A stretch of 23,155 nt of DNA from an uncultured Ruminococcus sp. GTDB taxonomy: Bacteria; Bacillota; Clostridia; Oscillospirales; Acutalibacteraceae. How positions within the stretch are numbered: position 1 is the first letter of the stretch; every line of letters starts with the position of its first letter. The stretch is taken from contig UQQD01000021.1 in assembly GCA_900543095.1 (NCBI GenBank), positions 1 to 23,155 of the forward strand, in the 5' to 3' direction. Both the position numbers and the translations under genes were made by a program. The notes under the pieces are model-generated. The model was not told where the DNA came from. It ran no database searches and saw nothing but the letters and a program-made list of their open reading frames with translations. Shown piece after piece: positions 14,962 to 23,094 of this stretch.

Positions 14962-15930
14962 TCAGATTGAAATTGTCATTGCGATATTGTAAAGGTCAAG
15001 GTCAAATACACGTTTCATATCAAGAGCTTCGTTGATGTCGAGGTCTGTAATCTTACCCTGCTGCATAACAACAACTCTGTTGCCGATGTTCTGGTCAAGG
15101 AGCTGAACGGCTCTGTAGCCCATCTCGCTTGCAACAACTCTGTCACGGAGCGTAGGCGAACCGCCGCGCTGTACATGACCGAGAACAGTTGCCCTTGTTT
15201 CAATGCCGAGGCGCTGTTCTATATACTTTGCAAGATCCTGAACACCGCCAACGCCCTCGGCTACAACGATGATAAAGTGCTTTTTGCCGGTCTTTTGAGT
15301 ATTGATAATTCTGGTAATAACGTCACGCTCAATATTATACTTTACTTCAGGCACCAAGATAGCGGTTGCACCTGTTGCGATACCCGTTTGAAGCGCAATG
15401 TCGCCGCAGCGTCTGCCCATAACCTCAACAACCGAACAACGGTCGTGCGACTGAGCGGTATCTCTTATGCGGTCAACCATCTGAATAGCCGTGTTCATTG
15501 CCGTATCAAAACCGACAGTATATTCGGAACAGGCAATGTCGTTATCAATAGTACCGGGAAGTCCGATACAGTTTACACCTGCGTTTGTGAGTGCGCGTGC
15601 GCCCTTAAACGAGCCGTCGCCGCCTATTACAACAACGCCCGTTATGCCTAAGCTTTTGCAAAAATCCGCAGCCTTTTTAGTGCCTTCGGGAGTTGCAAAT
15701 TCCTCGCTTCTTGCCGTATAGAGCATTGTGCCGCCGTTGCCGATTATTTCGGAAACGCTGCGAAGATTCATTTCTTCAACATCACCGTTGAGCAATCCGT
15801 TATATCCTCGGTGTACACCGTAGACCTTCATTCCTTTATTTATACCTGTACGAACAACAGCCCTGACAGCCGCATTCATACCGGGAGCGTCACCGCCGCT
15901 TGTTAAAACTGCAATAGATTTTTGAGACAT
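14962..15930 (-). CDS. pfkA: ATP-dependent 6-phosphofructokinase
   Basis: This 322-residue glycolytic enzyme phosphorylates fructose 6-phosphate to fructose 1,6-bisphosphate. Seen: the N-terminal LTSGGDAPGMNAAVRAVVR, GGDGS (103-107), PGTIDND (125-131, catalytic Asp), the MGRRCGDIA segment and the GHVQRGGSPTLRDR motif. Gly at both nucleotide-selecting positions (GGDGS, PGTIDND rather than GGDDS, PKTIDND) indicates ATP rather than pyrophosphate as donor. Length is that of bacterial PfkA. It has its own promoter and GGAGGT ribosome binding site. pyk, often next to pfkA in Firmicutes, is not here; envelope genes follow instead. Confidence 0.97.
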   Translation of the reverse strand: MSQKSIAVLTSGGDAPGMNAAVRAVVRTGINKGMKVYGVHRGYNGLLNGDVEEMNLRSVSEIIGNGGTMLYTARSEEFATPEGTKKAADFCKSLGITGVVVIGGDGSFKGARALTNAGVNCIGLPGTIDNDIACSEYTVGFDTAMNTAIQMVDRIRDTAQSHDRCSVVEVMGRRCGDIALQTGIATGATAILVPEVKYNIERDVITRIINTQKTGKKHFIIVVAEGVGGVQDLAKYIEQRLGIETRATVLGHVQRGGSPTLRDRVVASEMGYRAVQLLDQNIGNRVVVMQQGKITDLDINEALDMKRVFDLDLYNIAMTISI

Positions 15931-15961
15931 AATTCTACCTCCATAAGGTTTTTACACAATT

Positions 15962-15990
15962 AGTATAATACAAATACGGTTTATTTACAA
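15962..15990 (-). promoter_or_regulatory. Sigma-A type promoter of pfkA
   Basis: The minus strand shows TTGTAA (-35, 15990-15985), a 17-nt spacer and TATACT (-10, 15967-15962), about 32 nt before the ATG. Confidence 0.75.
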
Positions 15991-16047
15991 GAGGGATTTT
16001 TAAAATTTGGTAAAATATATGCAATGTTTTACAAAAAATTTTATTTC

Positions 16048-16076
16048 TTGACATTAAATCAATTAGGTATTATCAT
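16048..16076 (+). promoter_or_regulatory. Sigma-A type promoter of the GT2 gene
   Basis: A consensus TTGACA (16048-16053), a 17-nt spacer and TATCAT (16071-16076) lie about 60 nt upstream of the ATG, divergent from the pfkA promoter. Confidence 0.72.
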
Positions 16077-16136
16077 AATTAATATATATGTATTCGTGCG
16101 GAATATGTATTTATTGCGGTTTCAAAGGAGACATTT

Positions 16137-17081
16137 ATGACTAAATTATATCTTGCTATTCCCTGCTACAACGAAGAGGAAGTTTTGAGAGATTCCGCTG
16201 AAAAACTGAACATCAAATTTAACGATATGATGGCCGAGGGCAAGATTACTTCCGACAGCAAGATCGTTTTTATTGACGACGGCTCAAAAGACAGAACCTG
16301 GAGCATTATAAGCGAGCTTCACAACGAAAATCCTGTTTTTCAGGGTATAAAGCTCACACGCAACAGAGGTCACCAGAATGCCCTTTTGTGCGGACTTATG
16401 ACGTTAAAGGACAAGGCTGACGCAGTTATCTCGATTGACGCCGATCTTCAGGACGATATTAACGTGTTTGATGAAATGGTTGATAAATTTGAAAACGGCT
16501 GTGATGTTGTTTACGGAGTACGTTCAAAAAGAGCTACCGACACGTTTTTTAAAAGGTTTACTGCCGAGGCTTTCTATAAGATTCTCAACCGTATGGGCGC
16601 AAAGGTCATATTTAACCACGCCGATTTCAGACTGATGAGCAGGCGTGCGCTTGAGGCGTTTTCACTCTACAAGGAAACCAACATTTTTTTGCGCGGAATG
16701 GTTCCTCTTGTCGGCTACAAATCGGACATTGTTAAATACGAACGTGCCGAACGACTTGCCGGAGAAAGCAAGTACCCGCTCAAAAAAATGCTTGCTCTTG
16801 CTTGGGAGGGCGTCACCTCGCTGAGTATTCAGCCGATAAGAATGATAACCTGGCTCGGTGGAATAGTATTTGCCATCAGCCTGATATTCATTATTTATAC
16901 GCTGATCAGCTTTTTTGTCGGCGCCGCCGTAAGCGGCTGGGCAAGCACGCTTTGCTCTATTTGGGCTTTGGGCGGTCTTCAGCTTTTGGCTATCGGTGTT
17001 ATAGGCGAATATATCGGTAAAATTTATCTTGAAACCAAACGTCGCCCCAGATACATTGTCGAAGAAATACTCGAAGATTGA
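16137..17081 (+). CDS. Membrane-anchored GT2 glycosyltransferase (polyprenyl-phosphate sugar synthase type)
   Basis: This 314-residue protein resembles DPM1/GtrB-type enzymes that move a sugar from a nucleotide donor to undecaprenyl phosphate. The GT-A domain shows IPCYNEEEVL, FIDDGSKDRTW, LTRNRGHQNALLCGL and the metal-binding ISIDADLQDD (101-107). Two C-terminal helices (about 238-262 and 270-295) anchor it in the membrane, followed by GEYIGKIYLETKRRPRYIVEE, typical of the family. AAAGGAG precedes the ATG. The sugar cannot be predicted. It probably supplies the lipid-linked donor for the next gene (inference); a GtrA-type flippase is not seen in the window. Confidence 0.92.
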   Translation: MTKLYLAIPCYNEEEVLRDSAEKLNIKFNDMMAEGKITSDSKIVFIDDGSKDRTWSIISELHNENPVFQGIKLTRNRGHQNALLCGLMTLKDKADAVISIDADLQDDINVFDEMVDKFENGCDVVYGVRSKRATDTFFKRFTAEAFYKILNRMGAKVIFNHADFRLMSRRALEAFSLYKETNIFLRGMVPLVGYKSDIVKYERAERLAGESKYPLKKMLALAWEGVTSLSIQPIRMITWLGGIVFAISLIFIIYTLISFFVGAAVSGWASTLCSIWALGGLQLLAIGVIGEYIGKIYLETKRRPRYIVEEILED

Positions 17082-17094
17082 CAGAAAGCTCCGC

Positions 17095-17540
17095 AACGGT
17101 GAAGAAACAACCCTTGCGGTTGTCCGAGGGCGAACGCTGTTCGCCCCTACAATAATAATTAAACATTTCCGCTAAATTGTAGGGACAACCCTTGCGGCTG
17201 TCCGAGGGCGCACACTGTTCGCCTTTATGCAAATGTTTATAAACAGGCGGAACGGTCAAGACTGTTCCCTGCAATATTGATTAAACATTTCCGTTAAATT
17301 GTGGGGACAACCCTTGCGGCTGTCCGTGGACGAACGCTGTTCGCCCCTACATTAAGCAATGTTCTATTAACAGGCGGAACGGTCAAGACCGTTTCCTACA
17401 ATACCGATTAAATATTTCCGTTAAATTGTAGGGACAACCCTTGCGGTTGTCCGAGGGCGAACGCTGTTCACCTTTCTGCAAATGTTTATAAACAGGCGGA
17501 ACGGTCAAGACCGTTCCCTACAATATTGATTAAACATTGG
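17095..17540. repeat. Palindrome-rich intergenic repeat cluster 3
   Basis: The 518-bp gap between the two glycosylation genes is filled by about four units of 122-127 bp, marked by ATTAAACATT-like starts at 17158, 17280, 17407 and 17529. A full unit has ATTAAACATTTCCG, a GGACAACC/GGTTGTCC-type hairpin (17106-17124 partial, 17183-17203, 17305-17325, 17432-17452), a GGGCGAAC/GTTCGCCC hairpin, and the GGAACGGTC/GACCGTTCC palindrome (17249-17268, 17376-17395, 17498-17517). No protein gene is supported here. Hairpins might weaken transcription between the two genes. Confidence 0.88.
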
Positions 17541-17599
17541 CTTTATTTTGTGGGCAAAACCACGTCCGATTTAAAATTCTTTATGTGAGGGTTGATTAA

Positions 17600-20458
17600 A
17601 TGGCTAAGAAAAAAATTGATAGGCTGGAGGGGCGCAATACTTCTCTTGATATTCTCAGGATAGTTGCCGTTACGTCAGTTTTTTCGGTTCACTTCTTTCT
17701 GTACACGGGCTTTTACAGCCAGCCTGTACAGGGAACAACTATGTACATAGAAGTAATGATTCGTTCGTTCTTCTCTATATGTGTGCCGATGTTTATGATA
17801 CTGACGGGCTACCTTATGTGTCACAAGACGCTGAGCAAAAAATATTACAAGGGTATTTCGCACACCCTGATAATATATGTGCTCTCGGCTGTCGCCTGTA
17901 TGATATTCAAGGCGATCCACGACCACGCAACGCTGACTCCCAAATCATTTATACTCGGAATTTTGGACTTTACCGGCGCTAATTATTCCTGGTATATTGA
18001 AATGTACATAGGTCTGTTTTTGCTTGCTCCGTTTTTGAATCTTGCTTACAATAAGCTTGCAAACCAAAAACAAAAGCAGGTTCTTGTGCTGACCTTGTTT
18101 GCTTTGACCGTTTTACCGACCATACTTAATATTTTTAACTTTGATACGGCCGCATGGTGGGGTAATCCTGCGTCCTCGGACACCTTCCAAAAGCTCGTTC
18201 CGAGCTGGTGGATGGGATTCTATCCTGTCACCTACTACTTTGTAGGCTGTTATCTGCGCGAATTCGGTCTGAAATTCAAAACAAGCACGCTTATTATCCT
18301 TTTGGTAATAACTACCGTGCTTTTCGGCACATTTAACTTTTACAGAAGCTACGGTACGAACTTTAAGTCCGGTGTTTATGTTTACTGGTACGGCTTTGAG
18401 CCTTTCGTTTCAACCATCCTCGTATTTGAGCTTTTGACAAGAATCAAAACCGATAAGCTTGGCAGAGGCGCAAAAATATTTTTATGGAAGCTTTCCGACC
18501 TCGCCCTGGGAATGTATCTGCTCTCGTTCATATTTGACAAGCTGATTTATGAATATCTGTGCAAACAGGTAACGACCGTTACCGACAGAATTCCGTTTAT
18601 GCTCCTCACCGTTCCGGCTGTGTTTATCTGTTCGGCTATGGGGTCGGCTCTGCTGAATGTTATTGCAAAATTTGTTGTTGTGATTTTCCGCAAGATTGTT
18701 GATTTTGTAAAAAAGCAGCGTATGAGAGAGGACAAGTATAAGTGGCAGGATTATCTTTTTGTCGCTTTGCTTGCGTTCGCTATTCTGTTTTCTTTCTGGA
18801 AATGCAATTACGGATTCGGCGGCAGCGACGAAGCCTTTTATCTTACAATTCCCCACCGATTTCTTATGGGCGACGGATTGCTGAGCGACGAATGGAATTT
18901 ATCCCAGCTTTCGGGATTGCTGCTTATGCCTTTTGTTTGGGTTTATGAAACCTTTACCGGCTCAACCGAGGGAATTATACTTGCGGCAAGGTTCGTATAT
19001 GTTGTTTTCCATGCAGGCGTGACGGCGGTAATCTATACAAGGCTGAGAAAATACGGCTATGCGGCTCTCTTTGGCTGTCTGTTTTTCTTTATATTCACTC
19101 CGTACAACATTATGGCGATGAACTACGACTCAATGGGAGTTGACTTCCTTGCCCTTACGGGTGCGGTTATGGGTACTGCCGACTACAAGAAAAAAGTACC
19201 GCTTATTGTCAGCGGATTTACCTTTGCGGCAGCTGTGCTTTGCTGTCCCTACCTTTTGTCGGCATATCTTTTGTTTGCAATATGCGTTATCGTGCATATT
19301 ATAATTAAGAAGAAAAACATCAGCTTTGTTCTGAAATCGGAGCTGTTTTCACTTAAAACCTTTATTTTCTTCACAATCGGCGCCGCAGTGCTTGCCGTGA
19401 TATTTGCTGTATTTACGCTGTCAAGAGCAAGCCTTGATGATATAATAAGAAACTTCCCTTACATTATGAACGATCCCGAGCACGCTCCGATTCCGTTTAT
19501 AAACAGGATAGGCAGCTACTTCTATTATTCCGTAAACTCCGTTCCTATGTTTAATATCGGAGTTTATGTATATCTGTTTACGGCGCTGATAATGGCTGTT
19601 GACCGCAAAAGAAAACTGCACCGTTCGGTGTATCTCTTTACAACAACCGCTATCGTAATATACTGCTTTGTGACGCTGCTGCCGAATCTGACTACATCAA
19701 ATTACAATGCAATTATGTACCCGATGCTGTTTATCGGTATAACCTCGTATGTTTTGTGCAAAAATAAACCGAGGGAACTTTTTGCAGCTCTGTTTATTCT
19801 TGGAATAGTTTATTCGTTCAGTATTCACTGCCTCTCAAATCAGTATTTTTACGTTATCTCTATGGCAATGGCTGTTGCAAATGTTGCAAGCTATGTTTTT
19901 CTCGGTCAGCTCATCAGAGAAATGCAGGAAACTCCCGACAATATTACCTATGCGCTTTGTATGAAGCGCACGGCAATAATTTTTGCGGCGTTTATGGTAT
20001 TTTTGCAGGGAGCATTTCAGATTTCGGTCAAGGCTAAGCACTGCTTCTGGGAAACAGGCGAGGCAAAATCTCTTACACGCAAGATAACCGACGGTCCGGC
20101 AAAGGATATTTACACAAACGACGCAAACTATACCAGCTATGAAGCCGTTAACAATGATATAGCTGCATATTACGCCGGTAAACCCGTCGATAAAATACTG
20201 TTTTTAACAAGTAAAACCTGGACATATCTTGCCGCAGAGGAATATCCTTTCGGTACGCTTTCGGCTTGGATGTCGGAAAACAAGGCTTGCTTTGACAGAC
20301 TTTTGACTTATTATTCAATCAATCCCGAACAGAAACCAAGGTATGTATATATCCCCAAGGACTCAAAATGGGATAAAACTCAGATTAGTTCAAAGGCTGC
20401 CGAATACGGATATTCGGTTCAGGAAAACGAAGTAAGCTACAAGCTTGAAATGAAGTAG
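17600..20458 (+). CDS. Acyltransferase-3 / GT-C-like glycosyltransferase fusion membrane protein
   Basis: This 952-residue polytopic protein has two parts. Residues ~10-370 resemble the acyltransferase-3 family (O-acetylation of surface glycans): RNTSLDILRIVAVTSVFSVHFF with the family His (H31), SICVPMFMILTGYL, and about ten hydrophobic helices. Residues ~385-830 form a second polytopic domain whose first extracytoplasmic loop carries GSDEAFY (D410, E411), like the acidic motif of GT-C enzymes (ArnT/PMT class) that use lipid-linked sugars. The final ~120 residues look soluble (extracytoplasmic). ATG 17600 follows GTGAGGG. The reading frame is open throughout, so the fusion is not an obvious assembly frameshift. 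The neighbouring GT2 fits as donor supplier. The acyltransferase call is firmer than the GT-C call. Confidence 0.8.
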   Translation: MAKKKIDRLEGRNTSLDILRIVAVTSVFSVHFFLYTGFYSQPVQGTTMYIEVMIRSFFSICVPMFMILTGYLMCHKTLSKKYYKGISHTLIIYVLSAVACMIFKAIHDHATLTPKSFILGILDFTGANYSWYIEMYIGLFLLAPFLNLAYNKLANQKQKQVLVLTLFALTVLPTILNIFNFDTAAWWGNPASSDTFQKLVPSWWMGFYPVTYYFVGCYLREFGLKFKTSTLIILLVITTVLFGTFNFYRSYGTNFKSGVYVYWYGFEPFVSTILVFELLTRIKTDKLGRGAKIFLWKLSDLALGMYLLSFIFDKLIYEYLCKQVTTVTDRIPFMLLTVPAVFICSAMGSALLNVIAKFVVVIFRKIVDFVKKQRMREDKYKWQDYLFVALLAFAILFSFWKCNYGFGGSDEAFYLTIPHRFLMGDGLLSDEWNLSQLSGLLLMPFVWVYETFTGSTEGIILAARFVYVVFHAGVTAVIYTRLRKYGYAALFGCLFFFIFTPYNIMAMNYDSMGVDFLALTGAVMGTADYKKKVPLIVSGFTFAAAVLCCPYLLSAYLLFAICVIVHIIIKKKNISFVLKSELFSLKTFIFFTIGAAVLAVIFAVFTLSRASLDDIIRNFPYIMNDPEHAPIPFINRIGSYFYYSVNSVPMFNIGVYVYLFTALIMAVDRKRKLHRSVYLFTTTAIVIYCFVTLLPNLTTSNYNAIMYPMLFIGITSYVLCKNKPRELFAALFILGIVYSFSIHCLSNQYFYVISMAMAVANVASYVFLGQLIREMQETPDNITYALCMKRTAIIFAAFMVFLQGAFQISVKAKHCFWETGEAKSLTRKITDGPAKDIYTNDANYTSYEAVNNDIAAYYAGKPVDKILFLTSKTWTYLAAEEYPFGTLSAWMSENKACFDRLLTYYSINPEQKPRYVYIPKDSKWDKTQISSKAAEYGYSVQENEVSYKLEMK

Positions 20459-20494
20459 CTTAGAACCTTTTGTCAGATTTTGGCTGGAAATTAC

Positions 20495-20523
20495 TTGTTT
20501 TTTATTTGAAGTTGTGATATAGT
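20495..20523 (+). promoter_or_regulatory. Sigma-A type promoter of the phosphoglucomutase gene
   Basis: TTGTTT (20495-20500), a 17-nt spacer and TATAGT (20518-20523). The start would leave a leader of roughly 75 nt before the ATG at 20606. The rest of the 147-bp gap shows no other element. Confidence 0.62.
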
Positions 20524-20605
20524 AAATTCGATTGGGCAAAAATGCTTTTGAATTTTTACCGATTTATTAATTCTAACCGAATTTATTTCATAGGAGCGGT
20601 TATAT

Positions 20606-22324
20606 ATGGATATTATGGAGTTATACAACGATTGGTGTGCAAACGCCAAAGACGACAGCGACCTTATCGACGAACTTAAAAGCATTAAAAATGATGAAAA
20701 CGAAATTCACGAACGCTTTTATACTTCGCTGAAATTCGGCACGGCCGGATTAAGAGGCGTTATCGGAGCAGGCACAAACAGAATGAACATTTATGTTGTT
20801 CGTCAGGCTACTCAGGGACTTGCCAACTATGTTATCAATAAGTACGGCAAGGGTTCTGTTGCGATTTCACACGACAGCAGAATAAAAGCTGACCTGTTTA
20901 TGATTGAAGCCGCAAGAGTACTTGCCGCAAACGGAATCAAGGTATATATAACTAAAGAGCTTGAACCTACGCCTGTTCTCTCTTATCTTGTGCGCTATTA
21001 TAAGTGTCAGGCAGGTATTATGGTCACTGCAAGCCATAACCCCGCAAAATACAACGGCTACAAGGCATACGGCGAGGACGGCTGTCAGATGACCGACGCC
21101 GCCGCAACCGCTGTTTACGACGAAATCTGCAAGCTTGATATTTTCAACGATGTTAAAATTACCGATTTTGACGAAGCAGTTAAATCGGGTATGATAGAAT
21201 ATGTGGACGACGCAGTTTACGACACATATCTTGAAAAGGTGCTTGAACAGCAGGTCAACCCCGGAATTTGCAAGGGCGCAGGACTTAAGGTTGTTTATAC
21301 GCCGCTTAACGGCACAGGCAACAAGCTTGTTCGCAGGGTGCTTAATATGATTGGCGTTGAAGAGGTTGAGATAGTTAAGGAGCAGGAGCTTCCCGACGGC
21401 AACTTTACCACATGTCCCTATCCCAACCCCGAAATTAAAGAAGCCCTGCAAAAGGGACTTGATTTGTGCGACAAGGTAAAGCCCGACCTTTTGCTTGCAA
21501 CCGACCCCGACGCCGACAGAGTAGGAATTGCCGTTAAGGATTATGACGGCAGCTACCGCCTTATTTCGGGCAACGAGGACGGCGTTATGCTGACAAATTA
21601 CATTCTTTCATGCAAAAAGGCAAGCGGAAAGCTTCCCGAAAAGCCTGTTGTGGTTAAAACCATAGTTACTACAAAGCTGATAAACAAGCTGTGCGAAAAA
21701 TACGACTGCGAACTGAAAAACGTATTGACAGGCTTTAAATATATCGGCGAGGTAATTCTTAATCTTGAGAAAAAGCACGAAGAAAACCGCTATCTGTTTG
21801 GATTTGAGGAAAGCTACGGCTATCTTTCGGGCACATATGTAAGAGATAAAGACGCCGTTGTTGCTTCTATGCTCGTCTGTGAAATGGCCGCCTACTACAA
21901 AAAGCAGGGTAAATCACTTGCTGAGGTTATTGACGGACTTTATGAGGAATTCGGCTACTATCTCAATCAAACATACGCTTTTGAGTTTGACGGTGCGGCA
22001 GGTATGCAAAAAATGGCTGACATTATGTCGGAGATCAGACAGAACCCGCCAAAGGCTGTTGCAGGATATAATGTTGTCAAGATAAGCGACTATCAGCTCA
22101 AAAAGGAAACCGACCTTGTAAGCGTCAGGGTTACCGACATTGACCTGCCGACTTCAAATGTAATTGCCCTCAACCTTGAAGGTGACAATGCAGTGATTAT
22201 CCGTCCGAGCGGTACAGAGCCTAAGATAAAGCTTTATATTACCGCTGTCGGCAAAACACACAGCGACGCTGCTGCAATCTGCGACAACCTCGTTGAAGCA
22301 GGCAGAAAGTTGATTGGCTGTTAA
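20606..22324 (+). CDS. pgcA: Alpha-phosphoglucomutase / phospho-sugar mutase
   Basis: This 572-residue enzyme of the alpha-D-phosphohexomutase family interconverts glucose 1- and 6-phosphate (some members also mannose phosphates). All four signatures are present: phosphoserine loop TASHNP (S143), metal loop DPDADR (~299-304), sugar-binding GFEESYGYLSG, and phosphate-binding RPSGTEPK (~532-539). The FGTAGLRG motif near residue 44 and the length match the long PgcA-type enzymes of Firmicutes. AGGAG lies 9 nt before the ATG. It has its own promoter and terminator. By supplying glucose 1-phosphate for nucleotide sugars it could feed the glycan genes upstream (inference). Confidence 0.95.
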   Translation: MDIMELYNDWCANAKDDSDLIDELKSIKNDENEIHERFYTSLKFGTAGLRGVIGAGTNRMNIYVVRQATQGLANYVINKYGKGSVAISHDSRIKADLFMIEAARVLAANGIKVYITKELEPTPVLSYLVRYYKCQAGIMVTASHNPAKYNGYKAYGEDGCQMTDAAATAVYDEICKLDIFNDVKITDFDEAVKSGMIEYVDDAVYDTYLEKVLEQQVNPGICKGAGLKVVYTPLNGTGNKLVRRVLNMIGVEEVEIVKEQELPDGNFTTCPYPNPEIKEALQKGLDLCDKVKPDLLLATDPDADRVGIAVKDYDGSYRLISGNEDGVMLTNYILSCKKASGKLPEKPVVVKTIVTTKLINKLCEKYDCELKNVLTGFKYIGEVILNLEKKHEENRYLFGFEESYGYLSGTYVRDKDAVVASMLVCEMAAYYKKQGKSLAEVIDGLYEEFGYYLNQTYAFEFDGAAGMQKMADIMSEIRQNPPKAVAGYNVVKISDYQLKKETDLVSVRVTDIDLPTSNVIALNLEGDNAVIIRPSGTEPKIKLYITAVGKTHSDAAAICDNLVEAGRKLIGC

Positions 22325-22351
22325 AAGTTTAATATTGATAAAAATGATATT

Positions 22352-22387
22352 AAGCCTCTCTGATATTTCAGAGAGGCTTGAATTTTT
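22352..22387 (+). terminator. Intrinsic terminator of the phosphoglucomutase gene
   Basis: A 12-bp perfect stem (22352-22363 with 22368-22379) around a 4-nt loop is followed by GAATTTTTGG, 27 nt after the stop codon. Confidence 0.88.
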
Positions 22388-22439
22388 GGATAATATAGTT
22401 TTTTGTACTCCCCCCTCCTCAACGGGAAGGCTTGAAAGC

Positions 22440-22880
22440 AACAAAACGGTCAAGACCGTTCACTGCAATAGCGATTAAACATTTCCGTTAAATTGTATGG
22501 ACAACCCTTGCGGTTGTCCGAGGGCGAACGCTGTTCGCCCCTACAATAGCGATTAAACATTTTCGTTAAATTGTAGGGACAACCCTTGCGGTTGTCCAAG
22601 GGCGAACGCTGTTCGCCCCAACAATACTGGTTAAACATTTCCGTTAAATTGTAGGGACAGCCCTTGCGGTTGTCCGCAGGCGAACGCTCTTCGCCCCAAC
22701 AACCAAAAACAACAAAACGGTCAAGACCGTTCCCTACAATACCAATTAAACATTTCCGTTAAATTGTAGGGACAACCCTTGCGGTTGTCCGTGGGCGAAC
22801 ACTGTTCGCCCCTACAATACCGATTAAACATTTCCGTTAAATTGTAGGGACAGCCCTTGCGGCTGTCCGTGGGCGAAAGC
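22440..22880. repeat. Palindrome-rich intergenic repeat cluster 4, 78-bp periodic units
   Basis: This gene-free array has unit starts (ATTAAACATTT) at 22474, 22552, 22630, 22745 and 22823. The spacing is exactly 78 bp, except one interval of 115 bp where an extra 37-bp module with the AACGGTC/GACCGTT palindrome (22716-22731) is inserted. Each 78-bp unit has the GGACAACC/GGTTGTCC hairpin (22499, 22577, 22655, 22770, 22848) followed by the GGGCGAAC/GTTCGCCC hairpin. The minus-strand peptide-like openings (repeating YNLTEMFNRYC) are by-products of the repeat. Confidence 0.9.
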
Positions 22881-22901
22881 CTTACGCTGATGTTTTCGTG
22901 G

Positions 22902-23034
22902 CTTCCCCTTGAGGGGAAGCTGTCACGAAGTGACTGATGAGGTGGAAACATTCCGACAAATTCTGCGTTTCCACGCCGCTTTGCGGCTACACCTCATCCG
23001 ACGGCTCCGCCGCCACCTTCCCCTCAAGGGGAAG
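22902..23034. repeat. MITE-like palindromic element, 133 bp
   Basis: Both ends are the same 18-bp perfect inverted repeat (CTTCCCCTTGAGGGGAAG at 22902-22919 and its complement at 23017-23034), each arm itself a near-palindrome. Internal paired arms include GATGAGGTG (22936-22944) with CACCTCATC (22990-22998), GGAAAC with GTTTCC, GTCAC/GTGAC and GCCGC/GCGGC. This suits a multi-branched cruciform or a non-autonomous transposable element. No open frame or clear target-site duplication is visible. A degenerate end-like remnant (AACGGGAAGGCTTG) lies at about 22420-22434. Confidence 0.75.
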
Positions 23035-23094
23035 GCTTGTAAAGCAGATTGTTTCTGCTAAATACATCGCTTGAAAATATGTGCGTTTCCGCAC

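Noticed and set aside
17095..17540. Integron attC sites or a gene-cassette array
   Set aside because: There are no cassette genes, no integrase and no recognised core site. The palindromes are short and multiply repeated.
22440..22880. CRISPR array
   Set aside because: The 78-bp units repeat in full, with no unique spacers between them, and there are no cas genes nearby.
22450..22951. Minus-strand open frames with repeating YNLTEMFNRYC-type peptides
   Set aside because: The peptide periodicity mirrors the DNA repeats; no ribosome binding site or protein family supports them.
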